A stretch of 64,000 nucleotides of DNA from Cunninghamia lanceolata (taxonomy: Eukaryota; Streptophyta; Pinopsida; Cupressales; Cupressaceae), in assembly GCA_027924645.1 (NCBI GenBank), contig BSBN01001225.1, positions 12,418,001 to 12,482,000 of the forward strand. The letters are read 5' to 3'. Below the pieces are notes generated by a model. The model saw nothing but the letters and a program-made list of their open reading frames with translations. It was not told where the DNA came from and did no database searches. The position numbers were made by a program, and so were the translations under genes. This document shows positions 46,846 through 58,780 of the stretch, piece by piece. Positions within the stretch are counted from its first letter, which is position 1; each line of letters starts with the position of its first letter.

Positions 46846-48450
46846 CTAACCTCTCCTATCTACTACTATAACATCCACATCATCTCCATCATCCCCAACC
46901 CCAAGGTCTGACACACCTGATCTCTCTCCTGTGCATACCATTGTGCTAATCCCTGCAACTATGTCACCTGTGCCTGCAACCTTGTAACCTACGCCTATAT
47001 GGTGCCTGTTTGTGCCAACTCCCCCTGTAACTGGGCCACCAGTCCCTCCAGTTGGGCTACTTGTCCCTCTCACTGGGTTATCTATCCCTATAGCTGGTAT
47101 ATCTGCTCCTATTCCTAGGCCAACTCTGATCCATCCGCATCACCACCACCAGTTGCATCCCCTCCGCCATCACCTCCAACCTCTACATCCATCCCCTCTT
47201 CCTATACCCCCCATCATCACTCTCATCATCATCCTCATCCTCATCATTATCATCATCCTCCTCCTTTGTTGTCACCTTCTCTGGCGCTACAAAACCTATT
47301 GGCACTATGAGTCTCACTAGCCTCTGTCGAGCCCACCACTCCTCATATGATGTTGTAGTCCCTACATCCACTATATCTCGTCTAGCATCCCATGCCTGTG
47401 GCTAGAGTCCCTCGAACTCTTCTATAACCATCTGTGCATTAGGCACTAATCCCCACTGCTTCTGCTCCTCCCGTATCTGTGTGAACCTCGCATCTACCTG
47501 TGGTACATCCTGCACTAAACTAAACTGCCACTGAACTCGCTTTAGTAGATACCTATCTATGATCAGCTCTGTCAGCCCCGTCAGGTATCGTGACTACATC
47601 ACATAACCTGGCTAGTCCTTGTCATCTGACCACCTCTCCACCTCCCTCCAGGGTCGCCACACAAACTCCACTATCTCATCCATCACCCACCTCCAGTATC
47701 CCATGTTCCCCAAATGATGGTGCATCTGATGTCCTCTATATGCATAAACAAATGGTCGATGTCGTGGCCTATCTTGCACTGTCAATGGCTAAGTCACTGG
47801 GATATGCTCCCATGCCCAGATGTGCAACAATGTAACACCACAACCTAGGCTCCCTGATCACCTATATACCACCACATCCATTTCATGGTACAAATGTGCC
47901 AGTATACATGGGCCCCATGCATAAACCACTCCATCAATCAGCATCTGATGTAGCACAACTCCCCAGCCCACTAGGAATCTGTGTGATCTCCTATTTGGGA
48001 CTAAGGTCCCTACTATCAATCCTGCTAGAAATAAGGCCAGCCGGTCTAGTCCCCTCTCTATCGCCAGATGGTATGTCATCTTCATCCTATCAGCTGCATA
48101 TGGCACCTACCTAGGGGCAAACACCTAGTCTAGATATGTCACTCCATGTCCATGATCATATATCACCCTCTCACCATGAATGGGGAACCGTAGGATCCTC
48201 CATCATCCTCGAGTGTAATCGTCACCTCCCCTATGGGAAAAAGGAAGGCACAATTCTCTATATGCCATCGCTCCACTACATCAGTCATCATAGCCCTATC
48301 ACCGTGAATCCACGACATATCTGCAATATGCCACAATCTGAGTACCCCTAAGATGAACCTATCGGCACCGTCTAGCTCCTCCCAGAAATCAAATGTAGGC
48401 AGCCGCCTCTCCCAAGATTGCAGAACGCCCTTGTCATCCTGCACCATCCC
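46846..48450 (-). pseudogene. Antisense plant-mobile-domain (PMD) gene inside element A
   Basis: It runs opposite to A's own genes. The PMD signature is clear: ADMSWIHGDRAMMTDVVERW then CAFLFPIGEVTITLEDDGG (48447-48163), followed in another frame by ADRMKMTYHLAIERGL and LAHLYHEMDVVVYR (48106-47858). A stop follows, then GCGVTLLHIWAWEHIPVT and DEIVEFVWRPWREVE, and near 47350 YEEWWARQR. The C-terminal tail is acidic (near 47220-47280), then Gly/Thr/Val-rich repeats (46846-47073). PMD proteins occur as host genes (MAIN-like) and inside transposons. Frameshifts and stops mark it as a pseudogene. Extra antisense ORFs between pol and the 3' LTR are known from some plant gypsy elements. Confidence 0.75.
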
Positions 48451-49647
48451 ACAAACGCACCATGTTAGCCTTTATTTTATCACTACTCACCTATTCTACC
48501 TATCAGCGCCTTTCCCAAGATGCCCTTCTCTTGACCACACCCCCTCCCCTTGCAAGGCCAAACATGCCTACTAACTCTACCCCAACCTGACAATAACCAC
48601 CCCACCCTCCCACTTTCCTATTCCTCTTCTCCCATTCCATAATCCCCAAAAAACCCCCTTAAAAATAAAAAATCAATCAAAAAATCAAAAACAAAAATAA
48701 ACAATCAAAAAATCACAATCAAAATTAAAAAAATCAAAATCAAAATTAAAAAATCAAAAACCAAAAAAAAAAAAAGAGACCCCACCGGCCGGGTGGGGCG
48801 CCCTTTGGCACATTCCCACGCCTATCGATGCCAATTTCCCGGATGGAGTGTTGTTTGGAGCCCGCCCGGGCAGATCGGCACCGGGCCGGTGCCGATGCCC
48901 CGAACTCGACGCTATTCCCCGCCCTCCCCCCCTCAAAAACAAAAAAATGTGCCTATTAACAAATTTAACGCTCCAAATTCAAAACCTAAGTGCTGTTTCA
49001 ATCAAAACTCCCCCCCTCGGCCATTTCAAAAAACCCCTCCACCCATTTTCAAAACCCTCATTTTACCCTAATTCTGTTAAAATCAAATAATAACAAAAAA
49101 CATAATAACTGGAGAAGTTAAAACCACTCACCGGCTCACCTGTCACCGCGGGTCGAAGATACTCTCTCACCTGCTCCACTCGGTGCTCCTCTCAAGGAAT
49201 ACCCGCCATCGCTCCACTCTCCTCTTCCCGCTTCTTCACTCCCTCCTCCAAATTCAAAAAAGTTAAATGAGATTTTTAAGCTCCTTTTCACTTTTTTAAC
49301 CCCCTCCATACTAACTTTTTATCCTTTTTTAATCTTTTTAAGCCACATTTTTTATCTTTTTTTCCTTTTTCCCCCCTCGAACTTCTTTTTAACCTTTTTC
49401 CTCTACCCACCTCCTTTTTTCCTGTCTTTCATGATTTCTTCCCCTTTCTTCAGTCTCAGGATCCCTTTCACCCCCTTTCTGCTGTCTTTTCTCCTTTTTT
49501 GAGAGATCACTGAAAAAATTAATTTTTTCCGTCTATCTCTCAAGGGGGCATCACTTATTCCTCTGTCACTCACTCACCGGGGCATATTTGTCAAAAAAAT
49601 CTATATTCTTTGATATCCCGTCAACCCAATAGCTATGACACCATATC
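48451..49647. other. Low-complexity region before A's 3' LTR
   Basis: 48656-48778 is almost only A with 'atcaaaa' words. It is followed abruptly by a GC-rich patch (48779-48935) containing the palindrome atcggcaccgg-g-ccggtgccgat at 48874-48896. 49255-49505 is a long pyrimidine tract (cttttt and ccttttttcc words). A small inverted repeat, gaaaaaattaattttttc, is at 49512-49530. No protein is recognised. It may be the upstream region of the antisense PMD gene. Confidence 0.55.
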
Positions 49648-49661
49648 AAAAAGGGGCAAAA
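49648..49661 (+). other. Polypurine tract of element A
   Basis: aaaaaggggcaaaa directly precedes the tgtagatgtc start of the 3' LTR. Confidence 0.7.
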
Positions 49662-50757
49662 TGTAGATGTCTGAAAATGGTCACAACCACTTTCATCCAC
49701 CTACGCAATCCAAAATTCACCTGCATCATTTCATCCGATCCATACATTGATTAAATAATTTTTAATTATTTAATTAATTTATTCTGCATATTTTCCCTAA
49801 AAATCAAGTTCCTCTACTATAGTTTAAAAATTCAATATTTTTTACTATAGTTCATAAATCACATTTCAAAAATTAAATAAATTATCATATTTATTTAATT
49901 CCCTATTTTGTTCACTTTTGATTATTTTTTGTAATCATCATTATCTTCTTCTAATCCATGTGCACATGAATTAATTTTAATTAATTTATCATTAAAAACC
50001 CCCATGTTTCTTGAAATCCACTTGTCATCCAATGTACACACATGTACATGACAAGTGGTACTTTGGAAGCATGGTCAAATCTTCCATAAGTGTACATTTG
50101 TCCTATTTCTTCCACCCCACTCCATGTGTCACTATTCATGCTAATTTAAAATTACATGTGGCACTATTTGAACACTATTCTTCTAATTTTAAATTCCACT
50201 TGTCCTCTCCATGGAATTTAAAATTCCCCACAAAATCCAACCCTTACATTTTCATAAATGAGTCCTTACATGTCATACACCTACCCAATCCTAGCCATCC
50301 ATACATTCAATCTTGTAATTTCATCTATTGATCATCCCTTGAATCTTGGGGCAAAATTATCATCTAATCCAATCATGCCATTTGTCCAATTCTCCTTGCT
50401 TGAGGATCCCCAAGCAATCTCAACCATTGATCCTCCAAATTGATCCTAGCCCTTCAATCCCATCCCCAAAAATCTATAAATTGAGGCCTCCACCTCCCAT
50501 TTCAAGCAACTCATCATATGTAAAGAAACTATGTCCAATTGAGTGCTCCACATATAGAATTAGTGCAATTCTAACTAGTTTAGCTTAGTATATCACCTAT
50601 TAGGACATATCATCACTAGTTTGCTTAGATAGGGTGCATGGTTTAGTATAAAAGCATAGTAGTGATTTAGTCCAATCTTGAGGTCCCTTGGACTTGGGAT
50701 TGGGTACATTTTAGGGCAATTTGCATTCATTTAGGATGCCACTTTTACAGGTAGACA
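49662..50757 (+). repeat. 3' LTR of element A
   Basis: It runs tgtagatgtctg to ggtagaca, is uninterrupted, and is followed by the TSD cctta. TATA-like ctataaattg at 50473-50482. It was used as the reference to rejoin the split 5' LTR. Confidence 0.9.
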
Positions 50758-50762
50758 CCTTA

Positions 50763-53490
50763 CTTGCCGGTAGGAAGAATGTTCTTGTATATAGCTTTCA
50801 GTTGCAGTAGCGCAGAGTCCCAATGTTTCTTAGTAGAAGCATTTTCCCCTGCACAATGATCCACATATATAACTCTTCTACTTCTACTAAAGATGGTGCA
50901 ACTGCCATCTAGAGAACCTTGTCAGCTTCTGTCAGCATTCCTATCAGTGCAATCATTCTCAAGCTAACAATCTCTCTCAGCTAACTTATTTGGTCCTTGA
51001 TCTATTCTTTTTTATTTTGAAGCTATTTGATAAGTGCATGAGATTTTTCAATTTGAGCCCTTAATTCTCCATTCTTATCCTTTAAAGTTTCATATGTTGT
51101 AGAAATATTGGATATCTACATTTCAAGGCCATCAATTTGGTCTTTTAGACCCTTTGTTATCATAGGTCATGTTAGGTAGAATTGGTATAATACTTTTGCT
51201 TCTTCCAGAGCATTTTGAATGCTCTTCATACTGTCTGCCAACATATTATGTGCATTGGAACATTTTTTTGATAGAGCTGTCAATCTCTTATTATTTATTT
51301 GTTCCAATATCCCTTTCTCAGTTTCTTTTTCTAAAATTGCAAAATGATTGTTGAATGACTCCAATAGTTGTTTCATTTGTTGAGCAGGAGTCAGGGAAGC
51401 ATCGTCTTAGCTTCCGGTACCACTTTCTCAATGGCTCTCATTGCTTCTTCCAGAAGCTCATTTCCTTCTACTTGAGACTGCAAAATTTCTTCTTCAACAG
51501 TGGCTTGGAATACATTTCCCAATTGAAGCTTCCACAGAGGAGAAATATTGGACAAATTAATTTGTCCATCCAGAGTAGGTAATTGAAATAATTGCGAAGA
51601 GGCAATAGACTGGATTTATCTTTGTTGTGCTAAGAATTGTTTAATGGGGTCAATTGGGGAGACTGCAGAGTCATGAACAAAGCTCCTAGCATTTGTATTC
51701 ACTTGCTCCTTTCCTGAATCAATGACAATATGTGATTCTGCATTCTATGGAGGGGTTGTCAGCATCTTTATCTTCTTTGTCCTTGGCATGGTACTCAGTG
51801 TTTTCTGGAGGAGTATTGTCCACAGTATTTTCAACTTGTTCATTTTTCTCAAAACATTTCTCATTCTGTCTTCCTTCCTCTTTACCTTCCTTAACATTAT
51901 TTTGCAGAGCAGACTTAGTATTTTCTTCAGTAGAGGTGTTTACATATCCTTGCACATTTTCATCATACTTCTCCTTTTCAACCTATTATGTGTTCTGCAA
52001 AGATGTAAGAACTTGATGTGGTGATTGTGGTGGTGAATCATGTGGTTGTTCCACTTTCTCTATTTCTCTTACCTCACCAAGTGTTTTATGAGTGATTTCC
52101 CCAGTTTCTTTTGTAATCTTTTCAATGACTTCCTTTCTATTCTACAGAAGAGTGTCTACTAGCTGCTTTGTTCTAAGCTCTTGGGCTTTCCTTTGAATGA
52201 ATTTCTCTTTTTTTTCTCAGACAGGGAAGCACCAGCTTTATCCAAAGCTTCTTGTCTAAGTTTCTCATCTAGGGCAACAGCTCTTTCTATATCCCTTCTT
52301 AGAGCTTTCTGTAAACTTTCTAATACTTTGGGAAGAATTTCATCAAGAGACTTGTTGGATCTCATCATATACATAGCAATTGCTTTTTCAATAGTGGCTT
52401 GATCCTTAGGATGAGCTCCTGAATGAAGTACCATAGTTTCATCAAACAAATTGAAACAAATAATGGCATTGTAGATTGCAACTAGAGACATGGGTTCTCT
52501 AGGAAGAGGTATCGATACCTAGGTGGCACCCTTCTTGTTCTTCTCAAGAAGGGGAGTTGGCTCCTCTTCTTCTTCTTCTTCACCTACTTCAACACCTTGT
52601 TTCTTCTTCCTTTTGGCCTTTACCTTGACCCTTGGTTACTTTTTCTATTCTCCCTTCTCCTACTTCTTTGAAATTACTTCTTCTTCATCACTATCAATCT
52701 CTTCTACAATAGTTTCTTTCTTTTTCTCTTGTTGTTTACCTTTAGATTTCATCAGATGTGTATGTCTAGTAGAGGTTGTCCTTGCAAAAGAGGTAGGTTA
52801 TGGACCACTAGCAACAGATTGAGAAATAGATCTACCTGACCTTCTTGGTGTTGAACACTCATTGGTAGGTGGTACAACATATTTTGCAGCATTATGAACT
52901 GTGAAACCTCCTCAACCTTTTTGAACAACTTTTATTTGTTCTTCTCTACATCTTCCTCAGCCTTTTTCTTGCACAATTTTTCTTGAATCTCATCATATGT
53001 TTCAAATCTCTCACCTTTAGGGTCTTTAGGCTGACTTAGTAAGATCCCAGCATAAGCCTTAACTTCATCATCAGGCACTTCATATGGAAGCTTGGGAATC
53101 CATGAAATCCTCAGCTCAACTGCTACCATGTAGCAACAATCCTTATCCACAAGAAATGTTATTTCATCTTTGTATTTTCTGACCAAATCAGAAGAAATTC
53201 TATCCCTTTTGTGCATTTTAGTTTGGAATTTTTTGAAGAATCCCCAAAATATAGTATTATAGCTTTGTGCATCAAATCTTCCCATTTACTATTTAATTTG
53301 TGCTGCAACAAGCCTATCTTGTTGCCATAATTTTCCTTTGTATCCCAGTAACTCGTTTATGAAATAGAATGCCAAGCAAATGATCAAGGAACCATACTTA
53401 AAGTTGTATCTTGTCTCCTTTGTTCTTCTTAGGTTCTCTAGCAATTGATCCTTCATAACTTCACATAAATCAAGATCCTTACCCTCCTTA
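50763..53490 (-). pseudogene. Element E large ORF, C-terminal part
   Basis: Read on the minus strand from 53490 it aligns with G's ORF: DLCEVMKDQLLENLRR, FKYGSLIICLAFYFINELLG, IFWGFFKKFQTKMHKRDRIS, YKDEITFLVDKDCCYMVAVE, KLPYEVPDDEVKAYAGILLS and KGERFETYDEIQEKL. It is followed by a Lys/Glu-rich stretch (52820-52520), a helical part (VLESLQKALRRDIERAVALD, 52491-52159), an acidic part (51955-51719) and a coiled-coil-like tail (51376-51167). Many stops. The Gag-like start is missing here because F is inserted at 53491. Function unknown. Confidence 0.65.
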
Positions 53491-54065
53491 TGTTAGAAAT
53501 GAAAGCAACACTACTTCAATGGAAATCTTATTCAAGATAAATTTTAGCAATCGTAAGTGTGCATTAACAATGGAGATTGTAACAAAACATAAAACCCACT
53601 ACACAAAAGATGTCAAACATGAAGAACTCAACACAATGACACAGTGTTTACACGGAGAAAACCCTTGCAGGTAAAAAACTCCACCAGGAAAGAGGCACAA
53701 GTTTGTATTAATCTCAACAAGATTGTACAATACATCAACTACACAACTCTCTCCACAAGTCTTCAATCCGACAACATTTCACCAGCACCTGAGTACCTAA
53801 AATCTGTATTGCAGAAACAAATACATGGAAAATACTTATAGAAATGTTTTCCAACTCCTCCTATGTGGTCACCTTCTCTCTCCTAAGATTCTCCAACATG
53901 TAAACATTAATTACCATCTTACAAGCATCTTACACTTGTCCAAAAATAGCCATGCAAAGGTTGGGTGCCCAAGACTAAATCTGACATCTTACAACATCTT
54001 ATGACACATCATAACCATCATAGATTCCACAAAAGAGTAACTTTCCAAGATAGGAACCTTGGGCT
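53491..54065 (-). repeat. 3' LTR of element F, first part
   Basis: It begins tgttagaaatgaaagc, with 'tttacacggagaaaaccctt' near 53645 and an ordinary AT-rich LTR composition. It stops at gggct (54061-54065), the left TSD of G. Confidence 0.75.
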
Positions 54066-55147
54066 TGTTGGTTTAGGTCCAGACAACTGAGGGGGGGTGA
54101 ATCAGTTGTCACAAATTTTCAGTCCTTTTTACTTATAAATAATTTAATGATATAAACATTTCAGCATCAATCAATAGCATGTGAATAGAAAACATAAATA
54201 ACACATTTGACACCAAAATTTTGACGTGGAAACCTAGTTAAGGGAAAAACCACGGTGGGGGTTAACCCACAAATATTAATACCCTGTTAAAAGTATTTTT
54301 ACAAATGGGAATGCACATGCATTCAGGCTCACTGCTCAGAGCTCACTGCTCAAGTAGAGCCTCACTGCGTATGGAGATATTACAAGATAATAACAGAGAT
54401 TTGAACTGATTAATAGCATCTACTTATGCAAGAGTTTCAGTTCCAGTTAAGTACAAAAATTGATCTTACACATTTCATCTTTGCTCTGCTCCTCTTACTG
54501 TTTTGCCTTCATTTGTACTTTGGATTTCTGCTCTTCTCACATACACCTTGTTCACATATACTTCACACACCTAATCATCCAATTTCATCAGCTATATATA
54601 TATCCGCAATATGATCTACAATTATTCTATCAGTCAGCTTCAACAACACTTAGAACTTTTATGAATGCTCTACTATGTCGGCTAGATCTATGCATAACTT
54701 AAGGTGCGGACTAAAAATTGCTCTTGAAAATTATTACTCATGTTGTCCACTGTCACTGATCATTATCATTTGTCCAACAAACAACTTCCATACATCCGGA
54801 GTCAAGATCTTCTTCAAGGTCGACCTATTCTTCTTCTCTCTACTCTGACAAACTGGAACCCGGTACTCAGAGGCTAATATCTTTTGAATCCTTCATCACC
54901 AAAGGACCAAAATTTGGATTTAGACTATCTTAACAATGCATATGATTCACCTTGATCCACAGCTAATTATGACTTACCACCGGAGAGATCCAGACCCTGT
55001 TGCTGCTCTGTTCCTAACTATCTAGACTTAGACAAATTCTGAATCTGATTTTCGGTATGCACAAATTGTGTTATGCGGATGATTGGGATGATCTTAGTTG
55101 CCATCAATGATAACATATATCATGCCTAGCAGTGTCTCTTGCCAACA
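54066..55147 (-). repeat. 3' LTR of element G
   Basis: It runs tgttggtttagg to ttgccaaca and closely matches 60496-61597. TATA-like run on the minus strand at about 54592-54604. Confidence 0.9.
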
Positions 55148-55379
55148 ATCTCCCCCTTTGGCATTGATGGAAACACTTAGTGAAAAATGACTAAGTATCT
55201 AGTACAACTTCCCCTTTGTCTGTACACTCGTGTACACTTATTCTGGTGCTCCCCCTTTTCTGAATACCTCATTTTTCACTACCCTTCACTCCCCCTTTGA
55301 CATCAATGGAAAAGGGTGGGGTCCGCAAGGCAAAACTCTCCAAAAATTTTGTATATACTGCCGCATATGCACAAATAAT
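55148..55379 (-). other. Polypurine motifs and 3' untranslated part of G
   Basis: On the minus strand CATCAATGCCAAAGGGGGAG followed by att abuts the LTR. Further copies are TTGATGTCAAAGGGGGAG at about 55283-55302, AAAAGGGGGAGCACC near 55250 and AAAGGGGAAG near 55212. The motif is repeated as in B and E. Confidence 0.7.
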
Positions 55380-58300
55380 CCTTAGGTCTTATTTACATGA
55401 ACTTGAGAACATCTGCAAAGCTTTTTTTTACTTGTGCAAGTTTAGAGGCCCAAGTAGTCTTCATTCCATCCAAAATAGAGATGTACCCACTCAACAAAAA
55501 TGCATATGCTTCTGCTTTTGCAAGGTCCAGAGGATCACTTGTCTGAAGTGCATTTTGGGCTTTGGTCAAGACACTATGCATAGATTCCAACTTGGGGACA
55601 ATCAATCCCCGGAGTTCACACATCCTCTTCATAGTATTACCTTTCTCTTTTTCAAGTCCCTTTATTTCATCTATTAAGCTAATAACCTAACATTCCTAAC
55701 TTATAGGAGAGGCAGTTAGAGGATCAAAATTTTGAGACAAAATTGATATTTTCTATTCTTGTTCCTTTATCTTCTTTTCAATATCCTCATTGACTTTAGA
55801 CCATGATAGGAAAAACTTATATATATCTCCTCCATCACTTAAGGCATTCTGAATCCTCTTTATGCTAATGCCTAGTATCAACCTATCACTCCTTATGAGA
55901 TTCTTAACTTGACTAAATTTCTTGTTCAAAAATTCTTTCTGAACTTTTGCCTCCGCAGACTTTTCAATAGACTCAAAGTGTGAGTTTACTGAACTTACAA
56001 GATTTTTTAGATGTCCAGAGGGGGAATCATTTTGATTCTTCTAATAGGTTGGCATTAATTTCTCCAAAATTCTAGTTACAAGCCCCAGTAGCTCATTGTC
56101 CTCCATGTGGGACTTTAACATCTTTTCTCTAGCCTTTACTTGGGTGAATGATGCTATTTTCATCAATTGAATTAGAGAGAGAGCATCTAGATTGGCTAGG
56201 CCTTGGAGTAGCTCGGGCTCATCAAGTTCAATCATTTCTTTTTCAAGAAGACTTTTTATTACATCTGCAGTGTCTCTTGCAACGATTTTAGAATAATCCT
56301 TTTGTTCTCATGATTTATCAGTATCTGCTTTAGGTGTTTCAACATTTGCACCATCTTCTTCTGCCTTGTCCTTCTTTCCTTTTTCTTCCTCTTTCTCTAT
56401 TTTACTCTTCTCTATGTTTTCTTCAGAGAGACTCTTTTCTATTTGCTTACCACTTGCTACCTAATCTGGAGGGTTCTGTGTGGTAGCAATATCCTCTTCT
56501 TTTCCAGAGTGATCAGGTGGAGAGGTTACCCCTGCATCAACTATTCTATCTACCATTTCTATGTCCTCCTGATTGACTTGTTCCTCTTCCTGAACTCCAA
56601 TTTTTAGATTTAATGAGTCAAATCCAACATTAGTCTCTTCATAGTTTAACTCCAGAGGATCTAAATTAACACTTTGGTCATCAATTCTCTGGTTAATCTC
56701 TTCATCTTGAGCTTCCAATTCCGGAACTAGAGAATTATCTTCTTCAACTTATTTCTCTGAAATAATAAAATATGTGTCCTTGTCTACGGCCTTTCTCAAA
56801 ATTTCCTTTGTTTCTTTTGTAATTTCCTCAGTTTCACCAAGCATAAGTTTGTTCATCTAGACTTTGCTTCTGAATTTATCTTTGACTTGTCTGAGGATTT
56901 TGTCTATTTCTTTTCTAGTCATCACAGGGCACAAAGTGGAGAGAACATACTCTCTGAGTTCCATGTCTTTATCCTTAGCTACTTCTTTCCTCATTTCCAG
57001 GACTTTCCTTAAGATTTTAGGGAGTTCTTGTAAAATTTCCAATAGATCTCTATTGAATTTATTCAAATATGTGATGATGGCATCTTCCAAAATTCTCTTA
57101 TTTGCCTAATCAAAATTATCATAGTAAACTCTGACAGGCTTTAAATTTCCATGAACGGTGATTGTCTTTACAATTTTATCAATAGTCATAGCGACCTTAC
57201 CGGTGAATGGCTTTTTACTATCTTTGTTACTTCCAGAAGGCTAGTCTTCAGAAGTCTTCAAAGTTCTGGCTTTCTTGGATCATATTTCTTTCACTTCTTC
57301 ATCTGTCTCTGTCTCTTCATCATCTTTTGTGCTCTTGTGGGTTCTTGTGGCCTTGGTTTTCTTTCTTTTTCCTCCATCATCAGATGGAGTGGCTTCAGAA
57401 TTTTTAATGGAAGTGGACTTGAGTTGCTCGGCAAGAGTTGCAGAACTCCTTGTCTTCCTTGAGGAGCTTGGTGGGATTTTCAGAGCAACTGCTGGCTCAC
57501 TTTATGCTTTTTATTCTGTATTTTACTCATTTCTTTTCTTCATCTTTTCAATTCTTTCTCTATTCTATTTTACTGCCTCCTTGGTTAGGCCAATGCTCTT
57601 AGCATACCTTTCAACTTATCTCTGCACTTTCCTTTGGGTCTCAGGTTGTCTGAGTTCCACATGCAATTTTAGACTTAGTTCCTTGTATGTTCCAAACCTT
57701 TCCACAGAGGTATCTTTAGGTGTGTTTAAAAGATGCTGAGCATACATATCCAAAACTCTTTCATCCACCTCATAACCCATAGGCATTATCTAGACTGTCC
57801 TTGGTTCTACAGCTTCCATCAAGCACTGGTCTGTGTCAACCATGAAACATATGTCATTTTCATACTTCTCCACAATTGTTTTAGGGATTCTCTATCTTGT
57901 TTGCATTAAACTCTGGAACTTTTTGAAGTAGTCCCAAATGGCAGTCCTTTGGGCTTGGAAGTCACCAAGGCTCAGAAGGTGGTCTCTTATTTGCCATGCT
58001 ACTGGTCTGTCAGTTGTCCAATGCACACCTTGAATTCCTGATATTTCATTCATAAAATAGAAGAACAAGCATATAATCAAGGAATCATATTTGAAGGAAT
58101 TTTTCTTATCTTTCTTTATCTTTCTCAAATTCTCAATCAATTGATTTCGTAGTACTTCACAAAGATCATAATCAGCATTTTCTTTCAACATGTGATAGGT
58201 TGCATATATTGCAATTCCGGAGATAGAGTTTTTTCTACTGGAGTGGTAAATTTTGTACCCAATCACCATGGAGGCGAATTTGACATCTGGTTCTATAATA

Positions 58301-58780
58301 TCATTGATAATCATCGCCCTTCTCTCAAACTTGGCACTGGTAGCATCAGTCACTGTCTGGTTTTTCACGGCTTTCAGCAAGGGCAATCCACCAGTTGAAT
58401 TTAATCCGGTTACAATCTTGATGGCATCCTTTGTGATCTTGAATGGTTTTAATAACCATATGAACTCATCATGTATTTGGCTTAAAATATATCAAACCCA
58501 TTCATTTTCATCAAATGTCAGAAACCTAATGACTTGTAGAAAATTTTTGCTTTCTAGGGCCTTGTATTCTAGTTTCAATTTGTGGCTATCATCCGTTAAG
58601 TAGTTGTTAAGAAAATCCAAGAGTTTCAGGTCTACAAATTCATCTATGTTATAATGGATGTATGCCCTAATATCCTCAATATGCTACTATGTAGAATCTC
58701 AGAGAATGTGCCAAACGGTTCAACTTCAACTGATTTGTGTGGATGCTTCTTAAATATTGGTCGGGGCCTTTCAATTACAT
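55380..58780 (-). pseudogene. Element G large ORF, unknown-domain and helical parts
   Basis: Essentially one frame of about 1,000 codons with scattered stops (open pieces 58386-57892, 57090-56857, 56718-56461, 56235-56041, 55632-55393). Parts in order: a conserved region (LLKPFKITKDAIKIVTGLN, DIIEPDVKFASMVIGYKIYH, YDLCEVLRNQLIENLRK, YDSLIICLFFYFMNEISG, then ICFMVDTDQCLMEAVEPRTV and MPMGYEVDERVLDMYAQHLL); a Lys/Arg/Ser-rich stretch (57500-57250, for example GGKRKKTKATRTHK); a helical part (KFNRDLLEILQELPKILRKV); an acidic stretch (56750-56300); and coiled-coil-like repeats to the end (LKFM). No match to RT, integrase or protease. Family not recognised; the same layout occurs in E and, more loosely, C ORF3. 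Confidence 0.65.

Larger units (their letters stand above)
8837..50757 (+). mobile_element. Element A: Ty3/gypsy (Tat-like) retrotransposon, complete ends, heavily nested
   Basis: Both LTRs are present (8837-9861 plus 32486-32558 on the left, 49662-50757 on the right; about 1.1 kb each when rejoined), and the TSD is cctta at 8832-8836 and 50758-50762. The order on the + strand is LTR, PBS-like site, 7.2 kb leader, gag, protease, RT/RNase H, 35-bp tandem repeat, an antisense plant-mobile-domain ORF, polypurine tract, LTR. Without the nested B it is about 19 kb. The RT motif KDDFPLPNIDMIVD and protease LLDNGSS are typical of the Tat lineage. I see no integrase. Element B sits inside the left LTR. 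Confidence 0.85.

Noticed and set aside
47012..47320. Plus-strand Pro/His-rich frame
   Set aside because: It is the complement of the Gly/Thr/Val- and Asp-rich tail of the antisense PMD gene, which has far better evidence.
57151..57739. Plus-strand hydrophobic frames resembling membrane proteins
   Set aside because: They are antisense shadows of the Lys/Glu-rich part of the G ORF; Lys/Glu codons read as Phe/Leu on the other strand.
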